Of a stretch of 64,000 nt of DNA, positions 20,705-29,796 are shown piece after piece; the first letter of the stretch is position 1; every line of letters starts with the position of its first letter. The notes under the pieces are model-generated. The model did no database searches, was not told where the DNA came from, and saw nothing but the letters and a program-made list of their open reading frames with translations. This DNA is from Pseudomonas sp. ANT_H4 (GTDB lineage Bacteria > Pseudomonadota > Gammaproteobacteria > Pseudomonadales > Pseudomonadaceae), in assembly GCF_008369295.1 (NCBI RefSeq), contig NZ_VOBG01000008.1:124001-188000 (forward strand), read 5' to 3'. Both the position numbers and the translations under genes were made by a program.

Positions 20705-21415
20705 ATGACTGACCCCACACGCCTCTCCAAACGCCTCATCGAACTGGTCGGCTGCTCCCGTCGGGAGGCTGAGCTGTTTATCGAAGGCGGCTGGGTCTCG
20801 GTGGATGGCGAAGTGATCGACGAGCCGCAGTTCAAAGTCACGACGCAAAAGATCGAGCTTGATCCAGAAGCCAAGGCCACGGCCCCTGAACCGGTGACGA
20901 TCCTGCTGCATGCACCGACGGGTGTAGATGCCGAAAGCGCGATGCAGACCATCAGCGCCGAGACCCTCTCCGAAGAACACCGCTACGGTAAACGGCCGCT
21001 CAAGGGGCACTTTCTGCGCCTGAGCGCCAGTTCCGACCTGCAAGCCAATGCCAGCGGCCTGCTGGTGTTTACCCAGGACTGGAAAATCCTGCGCAAACTG
21101 ACGGCCGATGCCAACAAGATCGAACAGGAATACGTGGTGGAAGTGTCCGGCGACATGGTTGCCCATGGCCTGAACCGCCTAAACCATGGCATGACTTACA
21201 AAGGCAAGGAGTTGCCAGCGGTGAAAGCCAGTTGGCAGAACGAGAACCGCCTGCGCTTTGCGTTGAAAAATCCGCAACCGGGTGTGATTGCCTTGTTCTG
21301 CGAAGCCGTTGGCCTGAAGGTCGTCGCCATTCGACGCATCCGCATTGGCGGAGTCTCCATCGGCAAGGTGCCGGTGGGCCAATGGCGCTATCTGTCCGGC
21401 AAAGAGAAGTTTTAA
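20705..21415 (+). CDS. RsuA/RluF-family pseudouridine-synthase homologue lacking the catalytic Asp
   Basis: This 236-residue protein has an N-terminal S4 RNA-binding domain (SKRLIELVGCSRREAELFIEGGWV, residues 8-31) and the fold segments of small-subunit-type pseudouridine synthases, ending in the VPVGQWRYL motif. In the motif that normally reads GRLD-xx-x-GL, the codons read S-D-L-Q-A-N-A-S-G-L, so Gln stands where the catalytic Asp should be and Asp where Arg should be. The later QIRR helix is also altered (IALFCEAVG). It may bind rRNA without modifying it. Most automatic pipelines would call it an active enzyme. Confidence 0.75.
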   Translation: MTDPTRLSKRLIELVGCSRREAELFIEGGWVSVDGEVIDEPQFKVTTQKIELDPEAKATAPEPVTILLHAPTGVDAESAMQTISAETLSEEHRYGKRPLKGHFLRLSASSDLQANASGLLVFTQDWKILRKLTADANKIEQEYVVEVSGDMVAHGLNRLNHGMTYKGKELPAVKASWQNENRLRFALKNPQPGVIALFCEAVGLKVVAIRRIRIGGVSIGKVPVGQWRYLSGKEKF

Positions 21416-21495
21416 CCCCTCTCTTTTTTGCCTCCGAACCTCTCGACACCGCCTTCCTGGGCGGTGTTCACAGTTGAATGACCAGGATTGCCCAC

Positions 21496-21957
21496 ATGAT
21501 TCACAACGACGTACTGCGCAGCGTGCGCTACATGCTCGACATCAACGACAACAAAGTTGTCGAGATCATCAAACTCGGCGGCATGGACGTTACCAAGGAA
21601 GACCTGCTCACCTACCTCAAAAAGGACGAGGAAGAAGGCTTCGTGTTCTGCCCGGACGAAGTCATGGCCCATTTCCTCGATGGCCTGGTGATCTTCAAGC
21701 GTGGCAAGGATGAAAGCCGTCCACCGCAGCCAATCGACCTGCCGATAACCAACAACATTATCCTGAAGAAACTGCGTGTGGCCTTCGAACTGAAGGAAGA
21801 CGACATGCACGCGATCCTCAAGGCCTCCGAGTTCCCGGTGTCCAAGCCTGAGCTGAGCGCGCTGTTTCGCAAGTTCGGCCACACCAACTACCGCACCTGT
21901 GGCGATCAGTTACTGCGCAACTTCCTCAAGGGCCTGACGCTGCGCGTGCGCACCTGA
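21496..21957 (+). CDS. DUF1456 protein (YehS-like)
   Basis: The 153-residue protein is made of two similar halves, each starting with a segment like NDVLRSVRYMLDINDNKVVEI and NNIILKKLRVAFELKEDDM, the internal repeat of DUF1456. The function is unknown. The ATG at 21496 has AGGA eight bases upstream, and an ATG at 21478 is less well placed. It follows the pseudouridine-synthase-like gene by 80 bases. Confidence 0.85.
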   Translation: MIHNDVLRSVRYMLDINDNKVVEIIKLGGMDVTKEDLLTYLKKDEEEGFVFCPDEVMAHFLDGLVIFKRGKDESRPPQPIDLPITNNIILKKLRVAFELKEDDMHAILKASEFPVSKPELSALFRKFGHTNYRTCGDQLLRNFLKGLTLRVRT

Positions 21958-22087
21958 TTGATGGGCTTGCGGCGGCCTTCGGGCCCCGCAGGCAGGCATG
22001 ACCCTCCATTCCGTTAAAAAATAGTGGCTCCGCTTCCAGCGGCTGGCGACTAGGGTGAGTCCTCTCCCCTTTCGCTCAGGATCGCCC

Positions 22088-22858
22088 ATGCACCCTTACT
22101 TCTCCCTGCAAGGCCGCACCGCCCTGGTGACCGGCGGCACCCGTGGTATCGGCAAGATGATCGCCAAGGCCTTTGTCGATGCCGGCGCCATTGTCTACGT
22201 CTGCGCCCGTGACGCCGAGGCCTGCGAGCAAACCGCAATCGAGTTGAGTACTTTTGGTGAGTGCCATGGTTTGGCCGCCAACCTGGCCCATGAAGAAGGT
22301 GTCGAACGATTGGCAGCGCACCTGGGCGAGCGAATCGGCCAGTTGGATATTCTGGTCAATAACGCCGGCACCACCTGGGGCGCACCGCTGGAAAGCTACC
22401 CGGTAAAGGGTTGGGAAAAGGTAATGCAATTGAACGTGACTTCGGTGTTCAACTGCATCCAGCAATTGCTGCCACTGCTGCGCAAGGCGGGGTCGGCGGC
22501 CAACCCGGCGCGGATCATCAATATCGGCTCGGTCGCCGGGATCTCCTCGTTTGGCGAGCAGGCATATGCCTATGGGCCAAGTAAGGCTGCCCTACACCAG
22601 CTGTCGCGGATTCTGGCGCGGGAGTTGGTGAGCCAGCACATCAACGTCAATGTGATCGCCCCAGGGCGTTTTCCGAGCAAGATGACTCAGCATATCGGCA
22701 ACGATGAGCAGGCCCTGGCTGAAGACACGGCGCTGATCCCAATGAAGCGCTGGGGCCGTGAGGAAGAGATGGCGGCGCTGGCGATCAGTCTGGCGAGCAC
22801 GGCCGGTGCCTATATGACCGGCAATATTATTCCGCTGGATGGCGGGTTCAGTCTCTGA
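22088..22858 (+). CDS. rhlG: RhlG-like SDR beta-ketoacyl reductase
   Basis: The 256-residue protein closely resembles P. aeruginosa RhlG as I remember it, starting MHPYFSLQGRTALVTGG and with SYPVKGWEKVMQLNVTSVF and AYAYGPSKAALHQLSR (catalytic Tyr and Lys). RhlG is an NADPH-dependent beta-ketoacyl reductase once linked to rhamnolipid precursors; that role is disputed. AGGA lies 7 bases before the ATG. Chosen start gives the family N terminus; the longer frame from 22055 adds residues the family lacks. Confidence 0.85.
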   Translation: MHPYFSLQGRTALVTGGTRGIGKMIAKAFVDAGAIVYVCARDAEACEQTAIELSTFGECHGLAANLAHEEGVERLAAHLGERIGQLDILVNNAGTTWGAPLESYPVKGWEKVMQLNVTSVFNCIQQLLPLLRKAGSAANPARIINIGSVAGISSFGEQAYAYGPSKAALHQLSRILARELVSQHINVNVIAPGRFPSKMTQHIGNDEQALAEDTALIPMKRWGREEEMAALAISLASTAGAYMTGNIIPLDGGFSL

Positions 22859-22910
22859 AGCCGGCGGCTCGGGTTATCATGCCCGCCTCACCCCGCTTCG
22901 ACCCCAGACC

Positions 22911-23606
22911 ATGACCTACAGTGTTTCGCCCGTCGGCTTCGTCCGTTCCTGCTTTAAGGAGAAGTTCGCCATTCCCCGCCAACCGCAACTGGCCCCCGCC
23001 GCCCGTGGCGTTCTGGAGCTGGTGGCGCCGTTCGATCAGGGGCAAGCGGTACAAGGCCTGGAGCAGGTCAGTCATGTGTGGTTGCTGTTCCTGTTCCACC
23101 AGGCGCTGGAAGACAAACCCCGGCTGAAAGTCCGCCCGCCGCGCCTGGGCGGCAACAAGTCCATGGGGGTATTTGCTACCCGCGCTACCCATCGGCCCAA
23201 CGGTATTGGGCAATCGGTGGTCAAACTGGACAAGGTGGAAGCCAATCGCCTGTGGATATCCGGCATCGACCTGCTGGATGGTACGCCGGTTCTCGACATC
23301 AAGCCTTATGTGCCCTACGCCGACATTATCGATACAGCGACCAATAGCATCGCCAGCGCTGCGCCGCAGCTGATTCCCGTGCAATGGCTGAAGTCTGCCC
23401 TGCAACAGGCACACGACCATGCTCAGCGCCTTGACGAGCCATTGGTGGCGTTGATTGAACAGTGTCTGGCGCAAGACCCACGGCCGGCGTACCAGGTTCC
23501 CACGTCAGAGCGGGAGTATGGCGCGCAGTTCTGGGATGTGGATGTGCGTTGGCACTATCCAGAGGCTGGGATGATTTGTGTGTTGGAAGTGGTCGCGGCC
23601 GAGTAA
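22911..23606 (+). CDS. trmO: tRNA (N6-threonylcarbamoyladenosine37-N6)-methyltransferase TrmO
   Basis: This 231-residue TsaA/VirR-like protein shows PVGFVRSCFKEKFAIPRQP at the N terminus, RPNGIGQSVVKL, and DIKPYVPYAD. TrmO methylates the t6A at position 37 of tRNA(Thr) reading ACY codons, using S-adenosylmethionine. The ATG at 22911 gives the family N terminus; the open frame upstream overlaps rhlG. A strong terminator follows 13 bases after the stop. Confidence 0.9.
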   Translation: MTYSVSPVGFVRSCFKEKFAIPRQPQLAPAARGVLELVAPFDQGQAVQGLEQVSHVWLLFLFHQALEDKPRLKVRPPRLGGNKSMGVFATRATHRPNGIGQSVVKLDKVEANRLWISGIDLLDGTPVLDIKPYVPYADIIDTATNSIASAAPQLIPVQWLKSALQQAHDHAQRLDEPLVALIEQCLAQDPRPAYQVPTSEREYGAQFWDVDVRWHYPEAGMICVLEVVAAE

Positions 23607-23618
23607 ACCCCGGAAACG

Positions 23619-23658
23619 AAAAAGCCCGCGTTGCCTGGGAAGGCAACGCGGGCTTTTT
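23619..23658. terminator. Bidirectional terminator between trmO and fpr
   Basis: A perfect 17-bp stem (23619-23635 with 23642-23658) with arms ending in five A and five T residues closes a six-base loop between the convergent genes. Confidence 0.95.
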
Positions 23659-23693
23659 CATGTACGACTCTCGCGCCTACAAGTGACCCGAAG

Positions 23694-24473
23694 TCACTTC
23701 TCGACGAATGCACGCTCGATCAAGTAGTCACCCGGATCACGCATCCGTGGCGAAACTTTCAGGCCGAAGCTGTTCAATACTTCGCTGGTCTCATCAAGCA
23801 TGCTCGGGCTACCGCACAGCATGGCGCGGTCGTCCTGGGGGTTGATCGGAGGCAGGCCAATGTCTCTGAACAGCTTGCCGCTGCGCATCAGGTCGGTCAG
23901 GCGGCCTTCGTTCTCGAACGGCTCGCGAGTCACGGTTGGGTAGTAGATCAACTTGTCACGCAGAGCCTCGCCGAAGAATTCGTTCTGCGGCAGGTGCTCG
24001 GTGATGAATTCACGGTAAGCGACTTCGTTGACGTAACGTACGCCGTGGCACAGGATCACTTTTTCAAAGCGCTCGTAGGTTTCCGGGTCCTGGATCACGC
24101 TCATGAACGGTGCCAGGCCGGTACCAGTGCTGAGCAGGTACAAATGTTTGCCCGGCTTCAAATCGTCCAGCACCAGGGTGCCAGTCGGTTTTTTGCTGAC
24201 GATGATCTCGTCGCCTTCCTTCAAATGCTGCAATTGGGAAGTCAGCGGGCCATCCGGGACCTTGATGCTGAAGAACTCCAGATGCTCTTCCCAGTTCGGG
24301 CTGGCAATGGAGTAAGCGCGCATGAGCGGGCGGCCGTTGGGTTGTTGCAGGCCGATCATCACGAACTGACCGTTCTCGAAGCGCAGGCCCGGATCACGGG
24401 TGCACTTGAAGCTGAACAGAGTGTCGTTCCAGTGATGAACACTGAGGACACGCTCGTGGTTCATGTTGCTCAT
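23694..24473 (-). CDS. fpr: Ferredoxin/flavodoxin-NADP+ reductase
   Basis: The 259-residue protein carries the FAD-binding RAYSIASPNWEEHLEFF (about residues 52-68) and the NADP-binding LLSTGTGLAPFMSVIQDPE (about residues 108-126). It ends in ERAFVEK as do short bacterial Fpr enzymes. It passes electrons between NADPH and ferredoxin or flavodoxin and is part of oxidative-stress and iron responses in pseudomonads. AGGAG lies 10 bases before the ATG at 24473. It is divergent from the LysR regulator next door, which in P. putida (FinR) controls fpr. Confidence 0.95.
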   Translation of the reverse strand: MSNMNHERVLSVHHWNDTLFSFKCTRDPGLRFENGQFVMIGLQQPNGRPLMRAYSIASPNWEEHLEFFSIKVPDGPLTSQLQHLKEGDEIIVSKKPTGTLVLDDLKPGKHLYLLSTGTGLAPFMSVIQDPETYERFEKVILCHGVRYVNEVAYREFITEHLPQNEFFGEALRDKLIYYPTVTREPFENEGRLTDLMRSGKLFRDIGLPPINPQDDRAMLCGSPSMLDETSEVLNSFGLKVSPRMRDPGDYLIERAFVEK

Positions 24474-24593
24474 GTACGGGGGACTCCTGGAAATTTGTCT
24501 GCACCAATAGATGCGCAATTGCACAGCATTCTAATGGCGGTGACAATATCTGTTAACTGGATTATTAAGATAAGGGTTATCGGTTATATAGAT

Positions 24594-25520
24594 ATGCGAT
24601 TTACTCTACGTCAACTGCAAGTCTTCGTCGCCGTCGCCCAGCAGGAAAGCGTCTCGCGCGCTGCTGGCCTTCTGGCCTTATCCCAATCCGCCGCCAGCAC
24701 CTCAATCACCGAGCTGGAGCGTCAATCCAGCTGCCAATTGTTCGATCGCGCCGGCAAACGCCTGAGCCTCAATGCCCTCGGGCACCAGCTTCTGCCTCAG
24801 GCCGTGGCCCTTCTGGACCAGGCCAAGGAGATCGAAGACCTGCTCAACGGCAAGTCCGGCGTTGGCTCCCTGGCTGTCGGCGCCACGCTGACCATCGGCA
24901 ATTATCTCGCCACGCTGCTGATCGGTAGCTTCATGCAGCAGCACCCCGAGAGTCAGGTGAAGCTGCATGTGCAGAACACTGCACATATTGTGCATCAGGT
25001 TGCGCATTACGAAATTGATCTGGGTCTAATCGAAGGTGATTGCAGCCACCCGGACATCGAGGTGCAAACCTGGGTCGAAGACGAACTAGTGGTGTTCTGC
25101 GCCCCACAGCATCACTTGGCCCTGCGCGGCCAGGCGAGCATGAAAGAGTTGACTCAGGAGGCCTGGATCCTGCGCGAACAAGGCTCCGGTACCCGCCTGA
25201 CCTTCGACCAGGCCATGCGTCATCACCGCAGCGCCTTGAATATTCGCCTGGAACTGGAACACACCGAGGCCATAAAGCGCGCAGTGGAGTCGGGACTGGG
25301 GATTGGCTGCATTTCCCGGCTGGCGCTGCGCGATGCATTTCGCCGCGGAAGCCTGGTACCAGTGGAAACCCCGGACCTGGACCTGGCGCGGCAGTTCTAC
25401 TTCATCTGGCACAAGCAGAAGTACCAGACCTCAGCAATGCGTGAGTTTCTGGAACTGTGCCGCGCCTTCACCGCCGGGATTCAGCGCAGCGACGAGATCG
25501 TGCTGCCGAGTATTGCCTGA
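24594..25520 (+). CDS. finR: LysR-type regulator FinR
   Basis: The 308-residue LysR protein has an N-terminal helix-turn-helix (LRQLQVFVAVAQQESVSRAA then LSQSAASTSITELERQ) and a substrate-binding effector domain. In P. putida the gene divergent from fpr encodes FinR, which activates fpr under oxidative stress. Position and orientation are the same here. The 120-base fpr-finR gap should hold its binding site, but I could not pick out a convincing T-N11-A site. An open frame runs upstream through fpr but is a shadow. Confidence 0.85.
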   Translation: MRFTLRQLQVFVAVAQQESVSRAAGLLALSQSAASTSITELERQSSCQLFDRAGKRLSLNALGHQLLPQAVALLDQAKEIEDLLNGKSGVGSLAVGATLTIGNYLATLLIGSFMQQHPESQVKLHVQNTAHIVHQVAHYEIDLGLIEGDCSHPDIEVQTWVEDELVVFCAPQHHLALRGQASMKELTQEAWILREQGSGTRLTFDQAMRHHRSALNIRLELEHTEAIKRAVESGLGIGCISRLALRDAFRRGSLVPVETPDLDLARQFYFIWHKQKYQTSAMREFLELCRAFTAGIQRSDEIVLPSIA

Positions 25521-25526
25521 CTTTTG

Positions 25527-25889
25527 TCAGATCAGAATCACGGCCCACACGGCCGTGATCATGGTCAACGCCACGAACTGCGCCGCGCTGCCCATGTCCT
25601 TGGCGTTCTTCGACAAGGGGTGGCGATCCAGGGAAATCCGATCAATCGCCGCCTCTACTGCCGAGTTGAGCAATTCGACGATCAGCGCCAACAGGCAGAC
25701 CGCAATTAGCAGCGCACGCTCTACACGACTGACATTCAGAAAGAAACTCAACGGAATCAGGATGACGTTGAGCAGCACCAACTGACGAAACGCCGCCTCG
25801 CCGGTGAACGCCGCACGCAGGCCATCGAACGAGTAACCGCTGGCGTTAAGGATACGTTTTAGACCGGTTTGACCTTTGAAAGGCGACAT
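25527..25889 (-). CDS. dgkA: Diacylglycerol kinase DgkA
   Basis: A 120-residue integral membrane protein with three hydrophobic segments and the DgkA signature ELLNSAVEAAIDR followed by KDMGSAAQ. It phosphorylates diacylglycerol released by envelope-glucan synthesis. The start at 25889 fits the family length; the frame stays open to 25961 but that stretch is not family-like. The order dgkA-erdR matches P. aeruginosa. Confidence 0.93.
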   Translation of the reverse strand: MSPFKGQTGLKRILNASGYSFDGLRAAFTGEAAFRQLVLLNVILIPLSFFLNVSRVERALLIAVCLLALIVELLNSAVEAAIDRISLDRHPLSKNAKDMGSAAQFVALTMITAVWAVILI

Positions 25890-25964
25890 AGAGTAGGCAA
25901 CTGAACAAAAAGGAGTGGGGAAGCTAGAGCACGCAAAGTCAAAAAAACGTGAACGGATCAAGCC

Positions 25965-26615
25965 TCAATCTTTCGAAATTGACTCAAGTTGTTGCAAGAG
26001 TAAAGCCGCCTGGGTCCGCGTACGCACCCCAAGCTTGCGGAAAATAGCCGTCACATGAGCCTTGATGGTCGCTTCGGACACGCTCAGCTCATAGGCAATC
26101 TGCTTGTTCAACAGGCCTTCACAGACCATGGTCAGCACCCGAAACTGCTGGGGCGTCAGGCTGGCCAGGCCATCGCGAGCGGCCTTGGCTGCATCGGAAA
26201 TATTGACCTCTTCGAATGCCTGCGGCGGCCACGAGACATTACCGTCCAGCACGCTGCGTACAGCTTTCTGAATGTCTTCCATGGAGCTGGATTTGGGAAT
26301 GAAACCGCTGGCACCAAATTCCTTGGAACGCACCACCACTGCCGCCTCTTCCTGGGCCGAGACCATCACCACGGGAATCTGCGGGTATTGCCCTCTCAAG
26401 AGCACAAGCCCTGAAAAACCATACGCACCGGGCATGTTCAGGTCCAGCAGCACCAGGTCCCAATCAGACTTTTCGCTGAGGCGGGTTTCCAGTTCAGCAA
26501 TGCTGGCGACCTCGACCAATCGCACATCGGGCCCCAGGCCCAGCGTGACGGCTTGGTGCAACGCGCTGCGAAAGAGAGGGTGGTCATCGGCAATCAGGAT
26601 TTCGTATGTGGCCAT
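25965..26615 (-). CDS. erdR: LuxR-type response regulator ErdR
   Basis: The 216-residue response regulator has an N-terminal receiver domain with acidic pocket Asp10-Asp11, phospho-acceptor Asp58 (in VLLDLNMPG) and Lys in IPKSSS. The C-terminal LuxR helix-turn-helix contains LTPQQFRVLTMVCEGLLNKQ. Homologues next to dgkA in P. aeruginosa (ErdR) regulate ethanol and acetate metabolism genes. No kinase gene lies nearby, as is usual for this regulator. Confidence 0.9.
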   Translation of the reverse strand: MATYEILIADDHPLFRSALHQAVTLGLGPDVRLVEVASIAELETRLSEKSDWDLVLLDLNMPGAYGFSGLVLLRGQYPQIPVVMVSAQEEAAVVVRSKEFGASGFIPKSSSMEDIQKAVRSVLDGNVSWPPQAFEEVNISDAAKAARDGLASLTPQQFRVLTMVCEGLLNKQIAYELSVSEATIKAHVTAIFRKLGVRTRTQAALLLQQLESISKD

Positions 26616-26679
26616 TTTTTAAATGATCCTGTTTTTTATGGGAACACCGATGGGTTCAGTGCTCGCCAACGCAACACAA

Positions 26680-26703
26680 GGTGACCGCCAGGCAGCGGTC
26701 ACC
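26680..26703. repeat. Perfect 9-bp inverted repeat upstream of erdR
   Basis: GGTGACCGC (26680-26688) and GCGGTCACC (26695-26703) flank a six-base loop in the 265-base gap between erdR and the DTW-protein gene. There is no good T run, so it may be an operator or leader hairpin rather than a terminator. I see nothing else certain in the gap. Confidence 0.5.
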
Positions 26704-26880
26704 ACAGAGCGCGTTCAACGTCAAAAACGCAAAAAAGCGACGTCTCAAATCCACGGCGGCGCCCTAATCGGCGCCAAGCATGCCCAGCGTAGCCTGGGTG
26801 GTCAAGCACTACGCCTGAGGGCACTTTAACGGGCGCGCCATTCACAGTGCCATCATGCAAATGTCGTCTGGCCATGACGG

Positions 26881-27612
26881 CTATAGATAAGGTGTCAAGC
26901 GAGTATGGACGATGTCTGTCGGGTCCAGTGCCAATTGATACTTGGCCGCCAGATAGTGGGTACTAAAAACATCCAGGTAGGCGTCCAGTACTTCGCCGGC
27001 CAACTGATCGTCGGCCAGTTCCAGACACAAGGCGGCCACCTCGGCTGTACAGAAATGGTCATCCCGCTTGGAGCGACGCAGCTTGTAGCGCGACAGTTGC
27101 TCAGGCTCCAGGCTCAGTACCGGCAAGTGTTCAAGGTAAGGGCTCTTGCGAAACATCTTGCGGGCTTCACTCCACGTGCCATCCAACAGAATGAAAAGCG
27201 GGCGCTTGCCTTGCTCCAGCTTGACCTGGTTAACCACACGCTCCGGGGCGACAAATTCGCCAGGGAAAACGATGTAAGGCTGCCACTGCGGATCAGCCAA
27301 CAAACTCAGCAACTGCGGCTCAACTTCGGTGCGCGACCAGGGAAATGCGCTGGTGTCGTCAATCACATCGGCAATCAGCCAGCCAGTATTGCTGGGTTTG
27401 AGCGGCTCCACATCATGCATCAGCAGGCACATGGCGGATTTGGCGTTCACTTTCGGGCGCCAGGCGCACAGGCAATATTCTGGAATCACCCTGCAGCCGG
27501 GACACCGCTCGGCACGTGAACCCCGGGCGACAAACGGTTTGATGGCGCGAGCCAGGCGCTGGGCGCGCAAGCGGGAGACGGCATGACTCATCGGGTGCGG
27601 CGCCGTAAACAT
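26881..27612 (-). CDS. tapT: DTW-domain protein (TapT-like tRNA acp3U47 transferase)
   Basis: The 243-residue protein has the DTW-family motif LLDGTWSEARKM (about residue 140-151), a four-cysteine N-terminal element (CPGCRVIPEYCLC) and the conserved HDVEPLKPSNTG. E. coli TapT (YfiP) transfers an aminocarboxypropyl group to U47 of tRNAs. Two starts are possible, ATG 27612 or ATG 27591 (MSHAVSRLRAQRLA); neither has a strong ribosome site. The gene stands alone. Confidence 0.85.
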   Translation of the reverse strand: MFTAPHPMSHAVSRLRAQRLARAIKPFVARGSRAERCPGCRVIPEYCLCAWRPKVNAKSAMCLLMHDVEPLKPSNTGWLIADVIDDTSAFPWSRTEVEPQLLSLLADPQWQPYIVFPGEFVAPERVVNQVKLEQGKRPLFILLDGTWSEARKMFRKSPYLEHLPVLSLEPEQLSRYKLRRSKRDDHFCTAEVAALCLELADDQLAGEVLDAYLDVFSTHYLAAKYQLALDPTDIVHTRLTPYL

Positions 27613-27784
27613 GAAAAAATCGACACGAATAGAACTCAGGAAGGCGAAAGTCGCCGCAGTTTACCAGAGCCTTGCCCGTTCAATACGCCTGGCCGTGGCC
27701 CCAAGGCGCCCCTATAATCGCGCGCCACTGAACGCATAGCGCAGTGGCTGGTCATAGCACCAGTAACCGAATCAGGAGAGTTTG

Positions 27785-28225
27785 ATGCTGCGTCTTATGT
27801 CGCGTTTTGTTGCCCCGTCCATCGCCCTCGCGCTGGTTTTGCCTGTAGGCGCCCAAGCTGCGTCCTTGCTGGAGGCTCAACTGAACAAGAAGCTACAAAG
27901 CGTCGCGGCGGAAAGTAACAAAGACCTGCCAAGGGAGATTGATGAGAAAACCCTGGAAGTGGCCTACACCGTAGAAGGGCTACAACTGATTGATCATCTC
28001 AGCGTAATGCCTGACCGTGCTGAGCAAATGCGCGCCAACCCCAAGGCAGTGTATTTCCAGCTGGGCCAAAGCGTGTGCTTGAACAAGGGTTATCGCGAGC
28101 TGATGGCCAAGGGCGCCGTGATGCGCTACGAAATTACCGAGAACAAGTCCAATCGCCCGGTGGCTTCGGTGAAGTTCCAAGAGGCTGACTGCCCGGCACC
28201 GGCCGCTGCAAAGAAGAAAAAGTAA
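27785..28225 (+). CDS. Secreted protein of unknown function (PA3611-like)
   Basis: The 146-residue protein has an N-terminal signal peptide ending AQA-A (about residue 25) and two cysteines (SVCLNKG and EADCPAP) that could form a disulfide. A Lys-rich tail follows. Position between the DTW gene and the LOG gene matches P. aeruginosa PA3611, described as a quorum-sensing-regulated secreted protein; the assignment is from gene order and general resemblance. AGGAGAG lies just before the ATG. Confidence 0.65.
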   Translation: MLRLMSRFVAPSIALALVLPVGAQAASLLEAQLNKKLQSVAAESNKDLPREIDEKTLEVAYTVEGLQLIDHLSVMPDRAEQMRANPKAVYFQLGQSVCLNKGYRELMAKGAVMRYEITENKSNRPVASVKFQEADCPAPAAAKKKK

Positions 28226-28621
28226 GACGCTCTACTGTCGCGCGCGGCTGATCAGCGGCGCGCAATACACCCTCCTGTAATGCCCCCCGTTTCCCTGACC
28301 AATACCCAATAAGCTATTGCCAGCCAAGACTTTATGGGCTCATGATCAAATCAGACTGATGACCTGCACCGTCCGGTTTACACTCCACCCTGTAGCATTT
28401 CCAGGGCAAAAGAGGGTTGCCCTCGCATGACTTGCAGTGCAAAGGTTTTTAATCACAGGGAATATACAGAGCCGGTTTCGCCCACCTCCGCTACCAGAGG
28501 CCCGACGAACCCCGTGTAGTGCCCGGCAACGCCGCCGAGGCAGGCAGCGACACATGCAAGTGTCGTGGCGCCAACGAATTTCTCGTAGGCACCCAGGGTT
28601 CTGTGAAGAAGGATAAGTTGA
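28226..28621. other. 396-base gap without a visible gene
   Basis: No convincing coding frame is present. Two small hairpins can be drawn: AGGGCAA/TTGCCCT (28403-28409 with 28417-28423) and CGACAC/GTGTCG (28548-28553 with 28560-28565). The region probably holds the leader and promoter of the LOG gene; a small RNA cannot be excluded from sequence alone. Confidence 0.4.
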
Positions 28622-29731
28622 ATGCCTTACGAACCGAATGACCTTCTGATCCGCCATTTTCAAGACAACGGGACCGACCTCACGCAGCAGGTCGAAGCGC
28701 AACTCAACCTGATTGCCCCCAGCAGCCCGAACATTCCTCTTTATCGCGACATGATCCTTACCGTGCTGCGCATGGCGCAGGATGACCGCAACCGCTGGAA
28801 TGCCAAGATTACCTTGAAGGCAATCCGCGAACTGGACCACGCCTTTCGGGTGTTGGAACAGTTCAAGGGCCGGCGCAAGGTCACTGTGTTCGGCTCGGCG
28901 CGCACACCTGTGGAAAGCCCGCTCTATGCATTGGCTCGCGAAGTTGGCGCGGCCCTCGCACGCTCAGACCTGATGGTCATCACCGGCGGCGGTGGCGGCA
29001 TCATGGCCGCCGCCCACGAAGGCGCCGGCCTGGAGCACAGCCTGGGATTCAATATCACCCTGCCCTTCGAACAGCATGCCAACCCGACCATTGATGGCAC
29101 GGAAAACCTGCTGTCCTTCCACTTCTTCTTTACCCGCAAGCTGTTCTTCGTCAAGGAGGCCGATGGGTTGGTGCTGTGCCCAGGTGGTTTCGGCACCCTT
29201 GATGAAGCACTGGAAGTCTTGACCCTGATCCAGACCGGCAAGAGCCCGCTGGTTCCCGTGGTGCTGCTGGATGCACCGGGTGGCGGTTTCTGGCAAGGCG
29301 CCCTGGACTTTATCCGCAGCCAGTTGGAAGCCAATCGCTATATCTTGCCCACCGATCTCAAACTGGTTCGCCTGGTGTACAGCGCCGAGGAGGCGGTAAA
29401 TGAAATCAACCAGTTCTACGCCAACTTCCACTCCACCCGCTGGCTGAAGCGTCAGTTTGTGATCCGAATGAATCATCCCCTGAGTGATCGCGCATTAGCG
29501 CATATCCAAGAAGCCTTTGCGGACCTGCGACTCAGTGATGACTTCCATCAGCACGCCTACGCGGGCGAGGAACACGATGAATCGCACTTCAGCCACCTGA
29601 CGCGATTGGCATTCAATTTTAATGGCCGCTACCAGGGTCGACTGCGGGAGTTGGTGGACTACATCAACTTACCGGAGAACTGGGCCGAGGCTCAGGGGAA
29701 GACGCAACAACGGGTACAAGAGCCCGCGTAA
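28622..29731 (+). CDS. LOG-family (TIGR00730-type) protein
   Basis: The 369-residue protein has a Rossmann-like core with the LOG nucleotide signature PGGFGTLDEALEVL near residue 191 and VITGGGGGIMAAAHEGA near residue 121. Family members hydrolyse nucleoside monophosphates (cytokinin-activating or nucleosidase activity). This one has N- and C-terminal extensions of about 80 residues beyond the core, like others in pseudomonads. AAGGA lies a few bases before the ATG. Its true substrate is unknown. Confidence 0.82.
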   Translation: MPYEPNDLLIRHFQDNGTDLTQQVEAQLNLIAPSSPNIPLYRDMILTVLRMAQDDRNRWNAKITLKAIRELDHAFRVLEQFKGRRKVTVFGSARTPVESPLYALAREVGAALARSDLMVITGGGGGIMAAAHEGAGLEHSLGFNITLPFEQHANPTIDGTENLLSFHFFFTRKLFFVKEADGLVLCPGGFGTLDEALEVLTLIQTGKSPLVPVVLLDAPGGGFWQGALDFIRSQLEANRYILPTDLKLVRLVYSAEEAVNEINQFYANFHSTRWLKRQFVIRMNHPLSDRALAHIQEAFADLRLSDDFHQHAYAGEEHDESHFSHLTRLAFNFNGRYQGRLRELVDYINLPENWAEAQGKTQQRVQEPA

Positions 29732-29742
29732 AATCAGAAGCA

Positions 29743-29778
29743 AAAAATGGCCCGCTATTTTCATAGCGAGCCATTTTT
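29743..29778. terminator. Bidirectional terminator between LOG gene and recX
   Basis: AAAAATGGC-c-CGCTAT pairs with ATAGCG-a-GCCATTTTT around a TTTC loop, with A and T tracts on both sides, between convergent genes. Confidence 0.92.
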
Positions 29779-29796
29779 ATATGCATCTATCAACAC

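Noticed and set aside
23631..24593. N-terminal extension of the FinR frame through fpr
   Set aside because: The stretch before 24594 is antisense to fpr; the LysR family start is the ATG at 24594.
26623..26829. 68-residue plus-strand frame between erdR and the DTW gene
   Set aside because: No ribosome site and no recognisable motif; the stretch is better explained as the erdR leader with its hairpin.
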